NCBI RefSeq assembly: GCF_001514215.1
Contig: NZ_KQ948858.1
Coordinates: forward strand, 236,617-300,616
Direction: 5' to 3'
DNA from: Streptomyces bungoensis
GTDB taxonomy: Bacteria > Actinomycetota > Actinomycetes > Streptomycetales > Streptomycetaceae
Length of the DNA: 64,000 nt
This document shows, in pieces, positions 24,804 to 31,705 of this stretch; position 1 is the stretch's first letter; each line of letters starts with the position of its first letter. The notes under the pieces were generated by a model. It worked only from the letters and a program-made list of their open reading frames with translations. It was not told the origin of the DNA and did no database searches. A program made the translations under genes and the position numbers.

Positions 24804-27377
24804 GTGCCTGGCACAAACCTGACTCGCGAAGAGGCGCAGCAGCGGGCGGAGCTGCTCACCGTTGACTCGTACGAGGTCGAACTCGACCTCTCCGGCGCGC
24901 AGGAGGGCGGCACCTACCGGTCCGTGGCCACGGTGCGCTTCGACGTCGCCCGGGGCGGCGTCGACTCCTTCATCGACCTGGTGGCACCGGCCGTGCACGA
25001 GGTCGCGCTGAACGGGGACGCGCTGGACGCCGCCGAGGTCTTCCAGGACTCGCGGATCGCGCTGCCCGGGCTGCTGGAGGGCCGCAACGTCCTGCGGGTC
25101 GTCGCCGACTGCGCGTACACCAACACCGGCGAGGGCCTGCACCGCTTCGTCGACCCGGTCGACGAGCAGGCGTACCTGTACACCCAGTTCGAGGTGCCGG
25201 ACGCGCGCCGGGTCTTCGCGTCCTTCGAGCAGCCGGACCTGAAGGCGACCTTCCGGTTCACCGTGACGGCCCCCGAGGGCTGGACGGTCATCTCCAACTC
25301 GCCGACGCCGGAGCCCAAGGACAACGTCTGGGCGTTCGAGCCGACCCCGCGCATCTCGACGTACGTCACGGCGCTGATCGCCGGCCCGTACCACTCGGTG
25401 CACAGCGTGTACGAGAAGGACGGGCAGAGCGTGCCGCTCGGCATCTACTGCCGGCCGTCGCTCGCCGAGTTCCTGGACTCGGACGCGATCTTCGAGGTGA
25501 CCCGGCAGGGCTTCGACTGGTTCCAGGAGAAGTTCGACTACGCCTACCCGTTCGCCAAGTACGACCAGCTCTTCGTGCCCGAGTTCAACGCGGGCGCGAT
25601 GGAGAACGCGGGCGCGGTCACCATCCGCGACCAGTACGTCTTCCGGTCCAAGGTGACGGACGCGGCGTACGAGGTGCGGGCGGAGACGATCCTGCACGAG
25701 CTGGCCCACATGTGGTTCGGCGACCTGGTCACCATGGAGTGGTGGAACGACCTGTGGCTGAACGAGTCGTTCGCCACCTACACCTCCATCGCCTGCCAGG
25801 CCGCCGCGCCCGGCTCGAAGTGGCCGCACTCGTGGACCACGTTCGCCAACTCGATGAAGACCTGGGCGTACCGGCAGGACCAGCTGCCGTCCACGCACCC
25901 GATCATGGCGGACATCCGCGACCTGGACGACGTGCTCGTCAACTTCGACGGCATCACCTACGCCAAGGGCGCGAGCGTGCTGAAGCAGCTCGTCGCGTAC
26001 GTCGGCGAGGACGAGTTCTTCAAGGGCGTGCAGGCGTACTTCAAGCGGCACGCGTACGGCAACACGCGCCTGTCCGACCTGCTCGGCGCCCTGGAGGAGA
26101 CCTCCGGCCGCGACCTGAAGACGTGGTCGGGCAAGTGGCTGGAGACGGCCGGGATCAACATCCTGCGCCCGGAGATCGAGACGGACGCCGAGTCCACCGT
26201 CACCTCCTTCGCGGTGCGCCAGGAGGCCCCGGCGCTGCCCGCCGGCGCCAAGGGCGAGCCGGTCCTGCGCCCGCACCGCGTCGCGATCGGCCTGTACGAC
26301 CTGGACGGCGCGGGCAAGCTGGTGCGCACCGACCGGATCGAGCTGGACGTCGACGGCGAGCTGACCGCCGTGCCGCAGCTGGCGGGCCGGCGCCGCCCGG
26401 CCGTGATCCTGCTCAACGACGACGACCTGTCGTACGCGAAGGTCCGCCTGGACGAGGAGTCGCTGGCGGCCGTCACCGAGCACCTCGGCGACTTCGAGGC
26501 GTCGCTGCCGCGCGCCCTGTGCTGGGCGTCGGCGTGGGACATGACCCGCGACGGCGAGCTGGCCACCCGCGACTACCTCGCGCTGGTGCTGTCCGGCATC
26601 GGCAAGGAGTCCGACATCGGCGTGGTGCAGTCGCTGCACCGGCAGGTGAAGCTCGCCATCGACCTGTACGCCGACCCGGCCGCCCGGGAGGCCCTGCTGA
26701 CCCGCTGGACCGAGGCGACGCTGGCCCACCTGCGCACGGCCGAGCCCGGCGGCGACCACCAGCTGGCCTGGGCCCGGGCGTTCGCGGCGACGGCCCGCAC
26801 CCCGGAGCAGCTGGACCTGCTGGAGGCCCTGCTGGACGGCTCGCAGACGGTCGAGGGCCTGGCCGTCGACACGGAGCTGCGCTGGGCGTTCGTGCAGCGG
26901 CTCGCGGCGGTCGGCCGCTTCGACGAGGCGGAGATCGCGGCCGAGTACGAGCGGGACCGGACGGCGGCCGGTGAGCGGCATGCGGCGACCGCCCGCGCGG
27001 CCCGCCCGACCGAGGAGGCCAAGGCGGAGGCGTGGGCGTCGGTCGTCGAGTCCGGCAAGCTGCCCAACGCCGTGCAGGAGGCCGTGATCGGCGGCTTCGT
27101 CCAGACCGACCAGCGGGAGCTGCTGGCGCCGTACGCGGAGAAGTACTTCGAGGTCGTCAAGGACGTCTGGGAGTCCCGTTCGCACGAGATCGCCCAGCAG
27201 ATCGCGGTCGGCCTGTACCCGTCGGTGCAGGTCACCGAGGAGACCCTGGCGAGGACGGACTCCTGGCTGGCCGCGGCCGAGCCGAACGCGGCCCTGCGCC
27301 GTCTGGTGTCGGAGTCCCGCGCGGGCGTCGAGCGCGCCCTGAAGGCGCAGGCGGCGGACGCGGCGGCGGCCGGCTAG
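24804..27377 (+). CDS. pepN: aminopeptidase N (M1 family), second copy
   Basis: The second M1 zinc aminopeptidase of the window, 857 residues and clearly homologous throughout to the one at 7276. It keeps GAMEN (264-268), HELAHMWFGDL (H298, H302) and the distal glutamate in NESFATYTS, and the ERAP1-like C-terminal helical domain. GTG 24804 gives the same N-terminal pattern, VPGTNLTREEAQQRAELL. It is slightly shorter because it lacks the glycine-rich insert of the first copy. It follows asd after a terminator, so it has its own promoter. Its stop overlaps the convergent EamA gene by four bases. Confidence 0.95.
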   Translation: MPGTNLTREEAQQRAELLTVDSYEVELDLSGAQEGGTYRSVATVRFDVARGGVDSFIDLVAPAVHEVALNGDALDAAEVFQDSRIALPGLLEGRNVLRVVADCAYTNTGEGLHRFVDPVDEQAYLYTQFEVPDARRVFASFEQPDLKATFRFTVTAPEGWTVISNSPTPEPKDNVWAFEPTPRISTYVTALIAGPYHSVHSVYEKDGQSVPLGIYCRPSLAEFLDSDAIFEVTRQGFDWFQEKFDYAYPFAKYDQLFVPEFNAGAMENAGAVTIRDQYVFRSKVTDAAYEVRAETILHELAHMWFGDLVTMEWWNDLWLNESFATYTSIACQAAAPGSKWPHSWTTFANSMKTWAYRQDQLPSTHPIMADIRDLDDVLVNFDGITYAKGASVLKQLVAYVGEDEFFKGVQAYFKRHAYGNTRLSDLLGALEETSGRDLKTWSGKWLETAGINILRPEIETDAESTVTSFAVRQEAPALPAGAKGEPVLRPHRVAIGLYDLDGAGKLVRTDRIELDVDGELTAVPQLAGRRRPAVILLNDDDLSYAKVRLDEESLAAVTEHLGDFEASLPRALCWASAWDMTRDGELATRDYLALVLSGIGKESDIGVVQSLHRQVKLAIDLYADPAAREALLTRWTEATLAHLRTAEPGGDHQLAWARAFAATARTPEQLDLLEALLDGSQTVEGLAVDTELRWAFVQRLAAVGRFDEAEIAAEYERDRTAAGERHAATARAARPTEEAKAEAWASVVESGKLPNAVQEAVIGGFVQTDQRELLAPYAEKYFEVVKDVWESRSHEIAQQIAVGLYPSVQVTEETLARTDSWLAAAEPNAALRRLVSESRAGVERALKAQAADAAAAG

Positions 27378-28426
27378 TCCGCGTCGCACGGATGGGGGCG
27401 CCCGGCATCGAGCCGGGCGCCCCTTCGTCGTGCGGAGCGCCGGGTCCCCTGTGCCGGGATCCTTCGGGCGGGGGCGGTCCGTGCCGCGGGGTTCCGGGCC
27501 GGAGTACTCCAGGCCGGGGCGGTCCGTGCCGGGGCGGTCCGTGCCGGGGCGGTCCGGGCATGGGTGCTCCGGGCCGGCCGGCCGAGGGCCTGCCCCGCCA
27601 CCGTCGCCCCGAACGCCAGGGCCATGCCGGTCAGCTGGAGCGGGGTCAGCGCCTGGCCGAGGGCGGCCCAGCCGAGGGCCGCCGCGGTGAGGGGGGACAG
27701 CGGGCCGAGGAAGGTGACGTGGGTGGCGCTGAGGCGGCCGATGCCGTGGAACCACAGGCAGTACGCCAGGGCCGTGTTCGCCAGCGCCAGGTACAGGTAG
27801 CCGCCGGCGGCCCGGGCGTCCAGGGCGGGCGGCGCGCCCTCGGCGAGGAGGGCGAGCGGCGCGATGAGCAGGCCGCCCGCGGTCAGCTGCCAGGCCGTGA
27901 GGGCCAGCGGGCCCGTGCCCTCCGGGCGTCCCCAGCGCTGGGTCAGGACGGTGCCGGCGGACATGGAGGCGGTGGCGGCGAGGGCGGCCAGGACGCCCAG
28001 GGGGTCGAGCGCGCCGGCCGCCTTCAGGACGACGAGACTGACGCCGGCCGCGGCGACGGCCCCGGTGAGCAGCGTGCGGGCCGTGGGCCGCTGCCCCAGC
28101 AGGACGGCCGCGAGGCCCGCCACGCACAGCGGGCCCGCCGAGCCGACGGCCGCCGCCATCCCGCCGGGCAGCCGGTACGCGGAGAGGAACAGCAGCGGGA
28201 AGAAGGCGCCGATGTTCAGCGCTCCGAGCACCGCCGCCTTCCACCACCAGGCGCCGCGGGGCAGCACCCGGGTGACGGCCAGCAGGAGGAGTCCGGCGGG
28301 CAGGGCGCGGACCAGGCCGGTGAACAGGGGGCGGTCCGGCGGCAGGAACTCCGTGGTGACGGCGTAGGTGGTGCCCCAGGAGACGGGGGCGAGGGCGGTG
28401 AGCAGCACGGTCGCGGGCCGGTTCAT
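27374..28426 (-). CDS. EamA/DMT-family transporter with repetitive tail
   Basis: A ten-span drug/metabolite exporter of the RhaT/EamA family. Residues 1-280 hold the two EamA repeats (PVSWGTTYAVTTEFLPPDRPLF, then VTFLGPLSPLTAAALGWAALGQ). After about residue 283 a soluble Ala/Arg/Thr/Pro-rich tail follows, with ARTAP units repeated three or more times. The tail is encoded by tandem 15-bp repeats and reads through the pepN terminator hairpin, so it looks like a late extension of the gene. The start ATG follows an AT-rich operator without a ribosome site, suggesting a leaderless message. The divergent MarR gene probably controls it. Confidence 0.85.
   Translation of the reverse strand: MNRPATVLLTALAPVSWGTTYAVTTEFLPPDRPLFTGLVRALPAGLLLLAVTRVLPRGAWWWKAAVLGALNIGAFFPLLFLSAYRLPGGMAAAVGSAGPLCVAGLAAVLLGQRPTARTLLTGAVAAAGVSLVVLKAAGALDPLGVLAALAATASMSAGTVLTQRWGRPEGTGPLALTAWQLTAGGLLIAPLALLAEGAPPALDARAAGGYLYLALANTALAYCLWFHGIGRLSATHVTFLGPLSPLTAAALGWAALGQALTPLQLTGMALAFGATVAGQALGRPARSTHARTAPARTAPARTAPAWSTPARNPAARTAPARRIPAQGTRRSARRRGARLDAGRPHPCDAD
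27395..27423 (+). terminator. pepN terminator lying inside the EamA tail
   Basis: GGGGCGCCCGGC (27395-27406) pairs perfectly with GCCGGGCGCCCC (27412-27423) around ATCGA. It follows the pepN stop by 17 bases and is also coding on the minus strand. Confidence 0.75.
27514..27558. repeat. 15-bp tandem repeat in the EamA tail
   Basis: Three consecutive 15-bp units CCGGGGCGGTCCGTG (27514-27528, 27529-27543, and 27544-27558 with one change) encode ARTAP on the minus strand. A related copy begins near 27472. Confidence 0.8.
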
Positions 28427-28431
28427 GGAAT

Positions 28432-28466
28432 TAGCTTAGCACTAAGCTACTTAGCGTCAAGTAGCT
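28432..28466. promoter_or_regulatory. double palindromic operator between EamA and MarR genes
   Basis: Two overlapping perfect inverted repeats: TAGCTTA/TAAGCTA with a 4-base spacer (28432-28449), and AGCTACTT/AAGTAGCT with a 6-base spacer (28445-28466). They cover the start region of EamA and lie just upstream of the MarR -35 box. Two dimers could bind side by side. Confidence 0.7.
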
Positions 28467-28469
28467 TTC

Positions 28470-28498
28470 TTGCGGTCGACCGGAGGGGCGCCGATACT
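28470..28498 (+). promoter_or_regulatory. promoter of the MarR gene, probably leaderless
   Basis: TTGCGG (28470-28475), 17 bases, GATACT (28493-28498). The ATG at 28505 is seven bases downstream of the -10 box, where transcription should begin, and there is no properly spaced ribosome site. Confidence 0.55.
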
Positions 28499-28504
28499 CC
28501 CTCC

Positions 28505-29023
28505 ATGAGCAGCCAGCACCCCGAGACCGGCGCCCCCCGGGACGCCGTCGACGCGATCATCGGTCAGTGGGCGGCCGTACGGCCCGACCTGGACACCCGG
28601 GCCATGGAGGTCTTCGGACGCGTCTTCCGGCTCGCGCGGGCGATGGGCGACCGGATGGAGAAGGCGTACGAGCGGTACGGGATCTCCCGCGGCGAGTTCG
28701 ACGTCCTGGCCACCCTGCGCCGGGCCGGCGAGCCCTACACCCTCTCGCCCCGCACCCTCTCGGCGACGCTGATGCTCACCACGGGCGGCATGACCGGCCG
28801 CCTCGACAAGCTCGAACGCGCCGGCCTGCTGCGCCGCTCCCCCGACCCGCACGACCGGCGCGCCCTCCAGGTCACGCTCACCGACGAGGGGCTGCGACTG
28901 ATCGACGACGCGGTCGGCACGGGCCTGGCGGAGCAGACCGACGCCCTGTCCGGCCTCGACGACGAACAGGCCGGCCACCTGGCCGGCCTGCTGCGGAGCC
29001 TGCTGCGCTCGACGGCCGGCTAG
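28505..29023 (+). CDS. MarR-family transcriptional regulator
   Basis: A 172-residue winged-helix repressor that binds palindromes as a dimer and usually releases DNA on meeting a small aromatic ligand. The core is YGISRGEFDVLATLRRAG-EPYTLSPRTLSATLMLTTGGMTGRLDKLERAGL, with the wing DPHDRRALQVTLTDEGL. It is divergent from an EamA exporter with two palindromes between them, the standard arrangement of a MarR repressor and its efflux target. Confidence 0.9.
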   Translation: MSSQHPETGAPRDAVDAIIGQWAAVRPDLDTRAMEVFGRVFRLARAMGDRMEKAYERYGISRGEFDVLATLRRAGEPYTLSPRTLSATLMLTTGGMTGRLDKLERAGLLRRSPDPHDRRALQVTLTDEGLRLIDDAVGTGLAEQTDALSGLDDEQAGHLAGLLRSLLRSTAG

Positions 29024-29035
29024 CCGGCCGCGGGG

Positions 29036-30520
29036 TCACTCGTCCGGGCCGAGGTGCCGGGCGAGGGCCTCCCGGATCTCCGCGGCCCCGGCCGCCTCGG
29101 ACGCCCAGGCCACGTAGCCGTCGGGGCGCACCAGCAGGGTCGTCCGGCGGTCGCTCGCCCAGCGCGCCACGGTCAGCCGGTCCGCGCGGCCGCCCTCGTG
29201 GGGCTCCGGCGTGATCAGCACGAACCGGCCGCCGCGCAGGGCCTCGTACAGGCGGCCGCCGCCGGCCAGGGCGACGTCCGGGACGCGGGCCCCGGTGAGG
29301 CGGTGGGCGCCGCGGGGCGCCGGACAGCGGTAGCCGATGCCGGTGACCTGGCCGGCCAGCCTGCGCCGGGCGGGGCCGACCGCGTCGAGGAACCCGGTGA
29401 GCGCGGCGCGGGCCGCCAGGGTCCAGGGGCGCTTGGCCATGGCGAGCCGGACGATGCCGCCGCTGCTGCGCAGCACCGACCTGCCGACCGGGTACCGCTC
29501 GGCCTGGTAGGTGTCCAGCAGTCCGGGGTCCGCGTGGCCGGTGGCGACCGCGGCGAGCTTCCAGCCGAGGTTGGCGGCGTCCTGCAGGCCGGTGTTCATG
29601 CCCTGGCCGCCGGCCGGGGTGTGCACGTGCGCGGCGTCCCCGGCGAGGAAGACCCGGCCGACCCGGTAGGCGGGCGCCTGGCGCTCGTCGCTGTGGAAGC
29701 GGGACATCCAGCGGGCGTCGTGCATCCCGAAGTCCCGGCCGAGCGCGAGCCGGGTGATCTCCCGGACCTCGGCCAGGTCCAGCGGCGCGTCGTCGGGGAC
29801 GTCGCGCCCCCGGTGCCAGCCGATCACCCGGTAGTAGCCGTCGCCGAAGGGCGCGAGGAAGGCGAAGGCGTCGCCGACGGCGTTGACCGTGAGCAGCGCC
29901 GGGGGCTTCTCGGCCAGCTTCACGTCGGCGAGGACCACGGACCGGATCACCGACCTGCCGGGGAACGGCAGCCCGATCGCCTCGCGGACGGCACTGCGCA
30001 TGCCGTCGGCCCCGACCACGTAGGCCGCACGGAGGGTCTCCTCACGCCCTTCCGGGCCGCGCACCCGCACGGTGACACCGTCCGCGTCCTGCGTGACACC
30101 GGTCAGCCCGGTCTCGTACCGGAAGCCGGCGCCCGCCTCGACCGCCCGCCGCTCCAGGGCCTTCTCCACCTCGTACTGCGGGAGGACCAGGAGGTGGTTG
30201 AAGCGGGAGGGGAGGTCGCCGAGGTCGATGGTGAGGCGGCCGAAGAGGTTCAGCCGGTCGAGGGGCTGCCCCACCGCCTCCAGGCCGTCGGCGAGATCGC
30301 GGGCGTCGAGCAGCTCCAGGGTGCGGGCGTGCAGGACGAAGGCGCGGGAGAGGTTGCTGACGCGGTGCGGGCGCTTCTCCAGGACGGTGACCGGGACGCC
30401 CGCGGTGGCGAGGTCGCCGGCCAGGAGGAGGCCGGTGGGGCCGGAGCCGACCACGACGACGGGGTCCGGGGTGCCGTGGGAGCGGGAACGGGTGGAGCGG
30501 TCGGTGCTGGTGCCGTTCAT
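29036..30520 (-). CDS. FAD-dependent aromatic monooxygenase (PHBH fold)
   Basis: A 494-residue class A flavoprotein hydroxylase. Motifs in order: dinucleotide-binding VVVVGSGPTGLLLAGDLATAG near residue 20, then LEKRP, the DG motif VVGADGMRSAVRE, and the FAD ribityl site FLAGDAAHVHTPAGGQGMN. The C-terminal thioredoxin-like domain (RFVLITPEP, LLVRPDGYVAWAS) is typical of polyketide and phenol hydroxylases and of rifampicin monooxygenase. Substrate unknown. GAGGAGG before the ATG supports the start. It is divergent from a TetR regulator across a remarkable repeat array, so it may detoxify the ligand sensed by that repressor. Confidence 0.9.
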   Translation of the reverse strand: MNGTSTDRSTRSRSHGTPDPVVVVGSGPTGLLLAGDLATAGVPVTVLEKRPHRVSNLSRAFVLHARTLELLDARDLADGLEAVGQPLDRLNLFGRLTIDLGDLPSRFNHLLVLPQYEVEKALERRAVEAGAGFRYETGLTGVTQDADGVTVRVRGPEGREETLRAAYVVGADGMRSAVREAIGLPFPGRSVIRSVVLADVKLAEKPPALLTVNAVGDAFAFLAPFGDGYYRVIGWHRGRDVPDDAPLDLAEVREITRLALGRDFGMHDARWMSRFHSDERQAPAYRVGRVFLAGDAAHVHTPAGGQGMNTGLQDAANLGWKLAAVATGHADPGLLDTYQAERYPVGRSVLRSSGGIVRLAMAKRPWTLAARAALTGFLDAVGPARRRLAGQVTGIGYRCPAPRGAHRLTGARVPDVALAGGGRLYEALRGGRFVLITPEPHEGGRADRLTVARWASDRRTTLLVRPDGYVAWASEAAGAAEIREALARHLGPDE

Positions 30521-30563
30521 GGGGGCCTCCTCTTGCCGCTGGTACCGCCGGCGCCGCTGTCGC

Positions 30564-30688
30564 CAACGCCTGTTGGCGAACAAGCGTTGACCAACGAGTG
30601 TTTGCCAACGCTCGTTGACCACGGTAGCGCCGCCCAGGAGTCGAGTCAACGCTTGTTGGCCTACGTGTGTTGGCCTACGCTCGTTCGC
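30564..30688. repeat. array of seven 14-bp operator-like repeats
   Basis: Four head-to-tail 14-bp units fill 30564-30619: CAACGCCTGTTGGC, GAACAAGCGTTGAC, CAACGAGTGTTTGC, CAACGCTCGTTGAC. After 27 bases three more fill 30647-30688: CAACGCTTGTTGGC, CTACGTGTGTTGGC, CTACGCTCGTTCGC. The last unit ends at the base before the TetR ATG. Most units are themselves imperfect palindromes (CAACG-N4-GTTG). The array covers both divergent promoters. Confidence 0.75.
30653..30681 (+). promoter_or_regulatory. promoter of the TetR gene inside the repeat array
   Basis: TTGTTG (30653-30658) and TACGCT (30676-30681) are 17 bases apart and lie within the first and third units of the right-hand cluster. Transcription would start at or just before the ATG at 30689, so the mRNA should be leaderless. 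Confidence 0.45.
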
Positions 30689-31267
30689 ATGACCTCCAGC
30701 GTGCCCACCAGCCGGTCCCGCCGTTCCGACGCCACCCGGACCGCCATCCTCGCCGCGGCCCGCGAACGCTTCGCCGCCGACGGCTACGAGCGGGCCACCA
30801 TCCGCGCCATCGCCAAGGACGCGCGCATCGACCCGTCGATGGTGATGCGCTACTTCGGCAGCAAGGAGGGCCTCTTCGCGGCGGCCGTGACGCTCGACCT
30901 GCGCCTGCCCGACCTGCGGGAGGTGCCGCGCGAGGAGGTCGGCCGGGCCCTGGTGACGCACTTCCTCACCCTGTGGGAGGAGAACGAGGAGCTGACGGCC
31001 GTCCTGCGGGTCGGGGCGACCAACGAGGCCGGGGCCGAGCGGTTGCGGGGCATCTTCCGGGACCAGCTGCTGCCGGTGGCCCGGCAGGTGTGTCCCGACC
31101 CGGAGCAGGTCCCGGCGCGGGCCGCGCTGTGCGCCGCCCAGCTGCTCGGGCTCGCGCTCACCCGCTACGTGCTGCGGCTGCCGCCGGCGGTCGGGCTGCC
31201 CCGCGCGGAGCTGGTGGCGTGGCTGGGGCCGACGGTGCAGCGGTACCTGACCGCGCCCCATCCCTGA
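30689..31267 (+). CDS. TetR/AcrR-family transcriptional regulator
   Basis: A 192-residue TetR repressor. The helix-turn-helix occupies residues ~15-60 (TRTAILAAARERFAADGYERATIRAIAKDARIDPSMVMRYFGSKEGLF), followed by a helical ligand-binding domain ending GPTVQRYL. It is divergent from the FAD monooxygenase and is expected to repress both genes through the 14-bp repeats. The ATG directly follows the last repeat and no ribosome site is present. Confidence 0.9.
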   Translation: MTSSVPTSRSRRSDATRTAILAAARERFAADGYERATIRAIAKDARIDPSMVMRYFGSKEGLFAAAVTLDLRLPDLREVPREEVGRALVTHFLTLWEENEELTAVLRVGATNEAGAERLRGIFRDQLLPVARQVCPDPEQVPARAALCAAQLLGLALTRYVLRLPPAVGLPRAELVAWLGPTVQRYLTAPHP

Positions 31268-31297
31268 CGGCCGCGCGCCGCCCGGCGACCGGAAAAA

Positions 31298-31352
31298 CGC
31301 CGAGGGCGCCGCCCTCACCCGTGCACGGACGGGAGGACAGGCGCCCTCGGCG
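31298..31352. terminator. terminator between TetR and the small membrane gene
   Basis: CGCCGAGGGCGC (31298-31309) pairs perfectly with GCGCCCTCGGCG (31341-31352). The 31-base interior contains CCGTGCACGG, another short palindrome. The long loop makes this weaker than the others. Confidence 0.5.
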
Positions 31353-31370
31353 GGAGAGCAGCAGGTGGAC

Positions 31371-31655
31371 TCAGGCCTTGGTGGCCCGCGCGTCGCCCTT
31401 GGTGGTGATGTTGGACGAGGTGGTGTCCTTCTTCTTCTGGGACTTGTCCAGCACCATGACCAGGCCGGCGATGACCACGAACAGCGCCACCGGAGCCAGC
31501 ACGTACAGGCCCAGCGTCTGGATGACGCTCAGGCCCGGGCCGGGGTCGTCGCCGTCGTCCCGGGCCAGCGCGAGCGCGGGAGACGACATGAGCAGCATCA
31601 TCAGCGTCGTACCGGCGGCCAGGGCGCCGGCGCGCAGGGCGTTCTTCTTGTCCAC
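31371..31655 (-). CDS. small membrane protein of unknown function
   Basis: A 94-residue protein that I do not recognise. The N-terminus (KKNALRAGALAAGTTLMMLLMSSPALALA) reads as a signal peptide or first membrane span. A second span follows (TLGLYVLAPVALFVVIAGLVMVL), and the C-terminus is Lys/Thr/Ser-rich (DKSQKKKDTTSSN). GTG 31655 has GGGGAG upstream. It sits downstream of malQ on the same strand but is separated from it, with its own start region. The predicted topology is a short extracytoplasmic acidic loop and a cytoplasmic basic tail. Confidence 0.7.
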   Translation of the reverse strand: MDKKNALRAGALAAGTTLMMLLMSSPALALARDDGDDPGPGLSVIQTLGLYVLAPVALFVVIAGLVMVLDKSQKKKDTTSSNITTKGDARATKA

Positions 31656-31705
31656 GCTCCCCAAGTTAGCGAACGCCTCCGGGCGCCGCGCGCCCGGGGT
31701 GCCCC

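Noticed and set aside
30564..30688. CRISPR-like interpretation of the 14-bp repeats
   Set aside because: Units are too short, have no spacers, and there are no cas genes.
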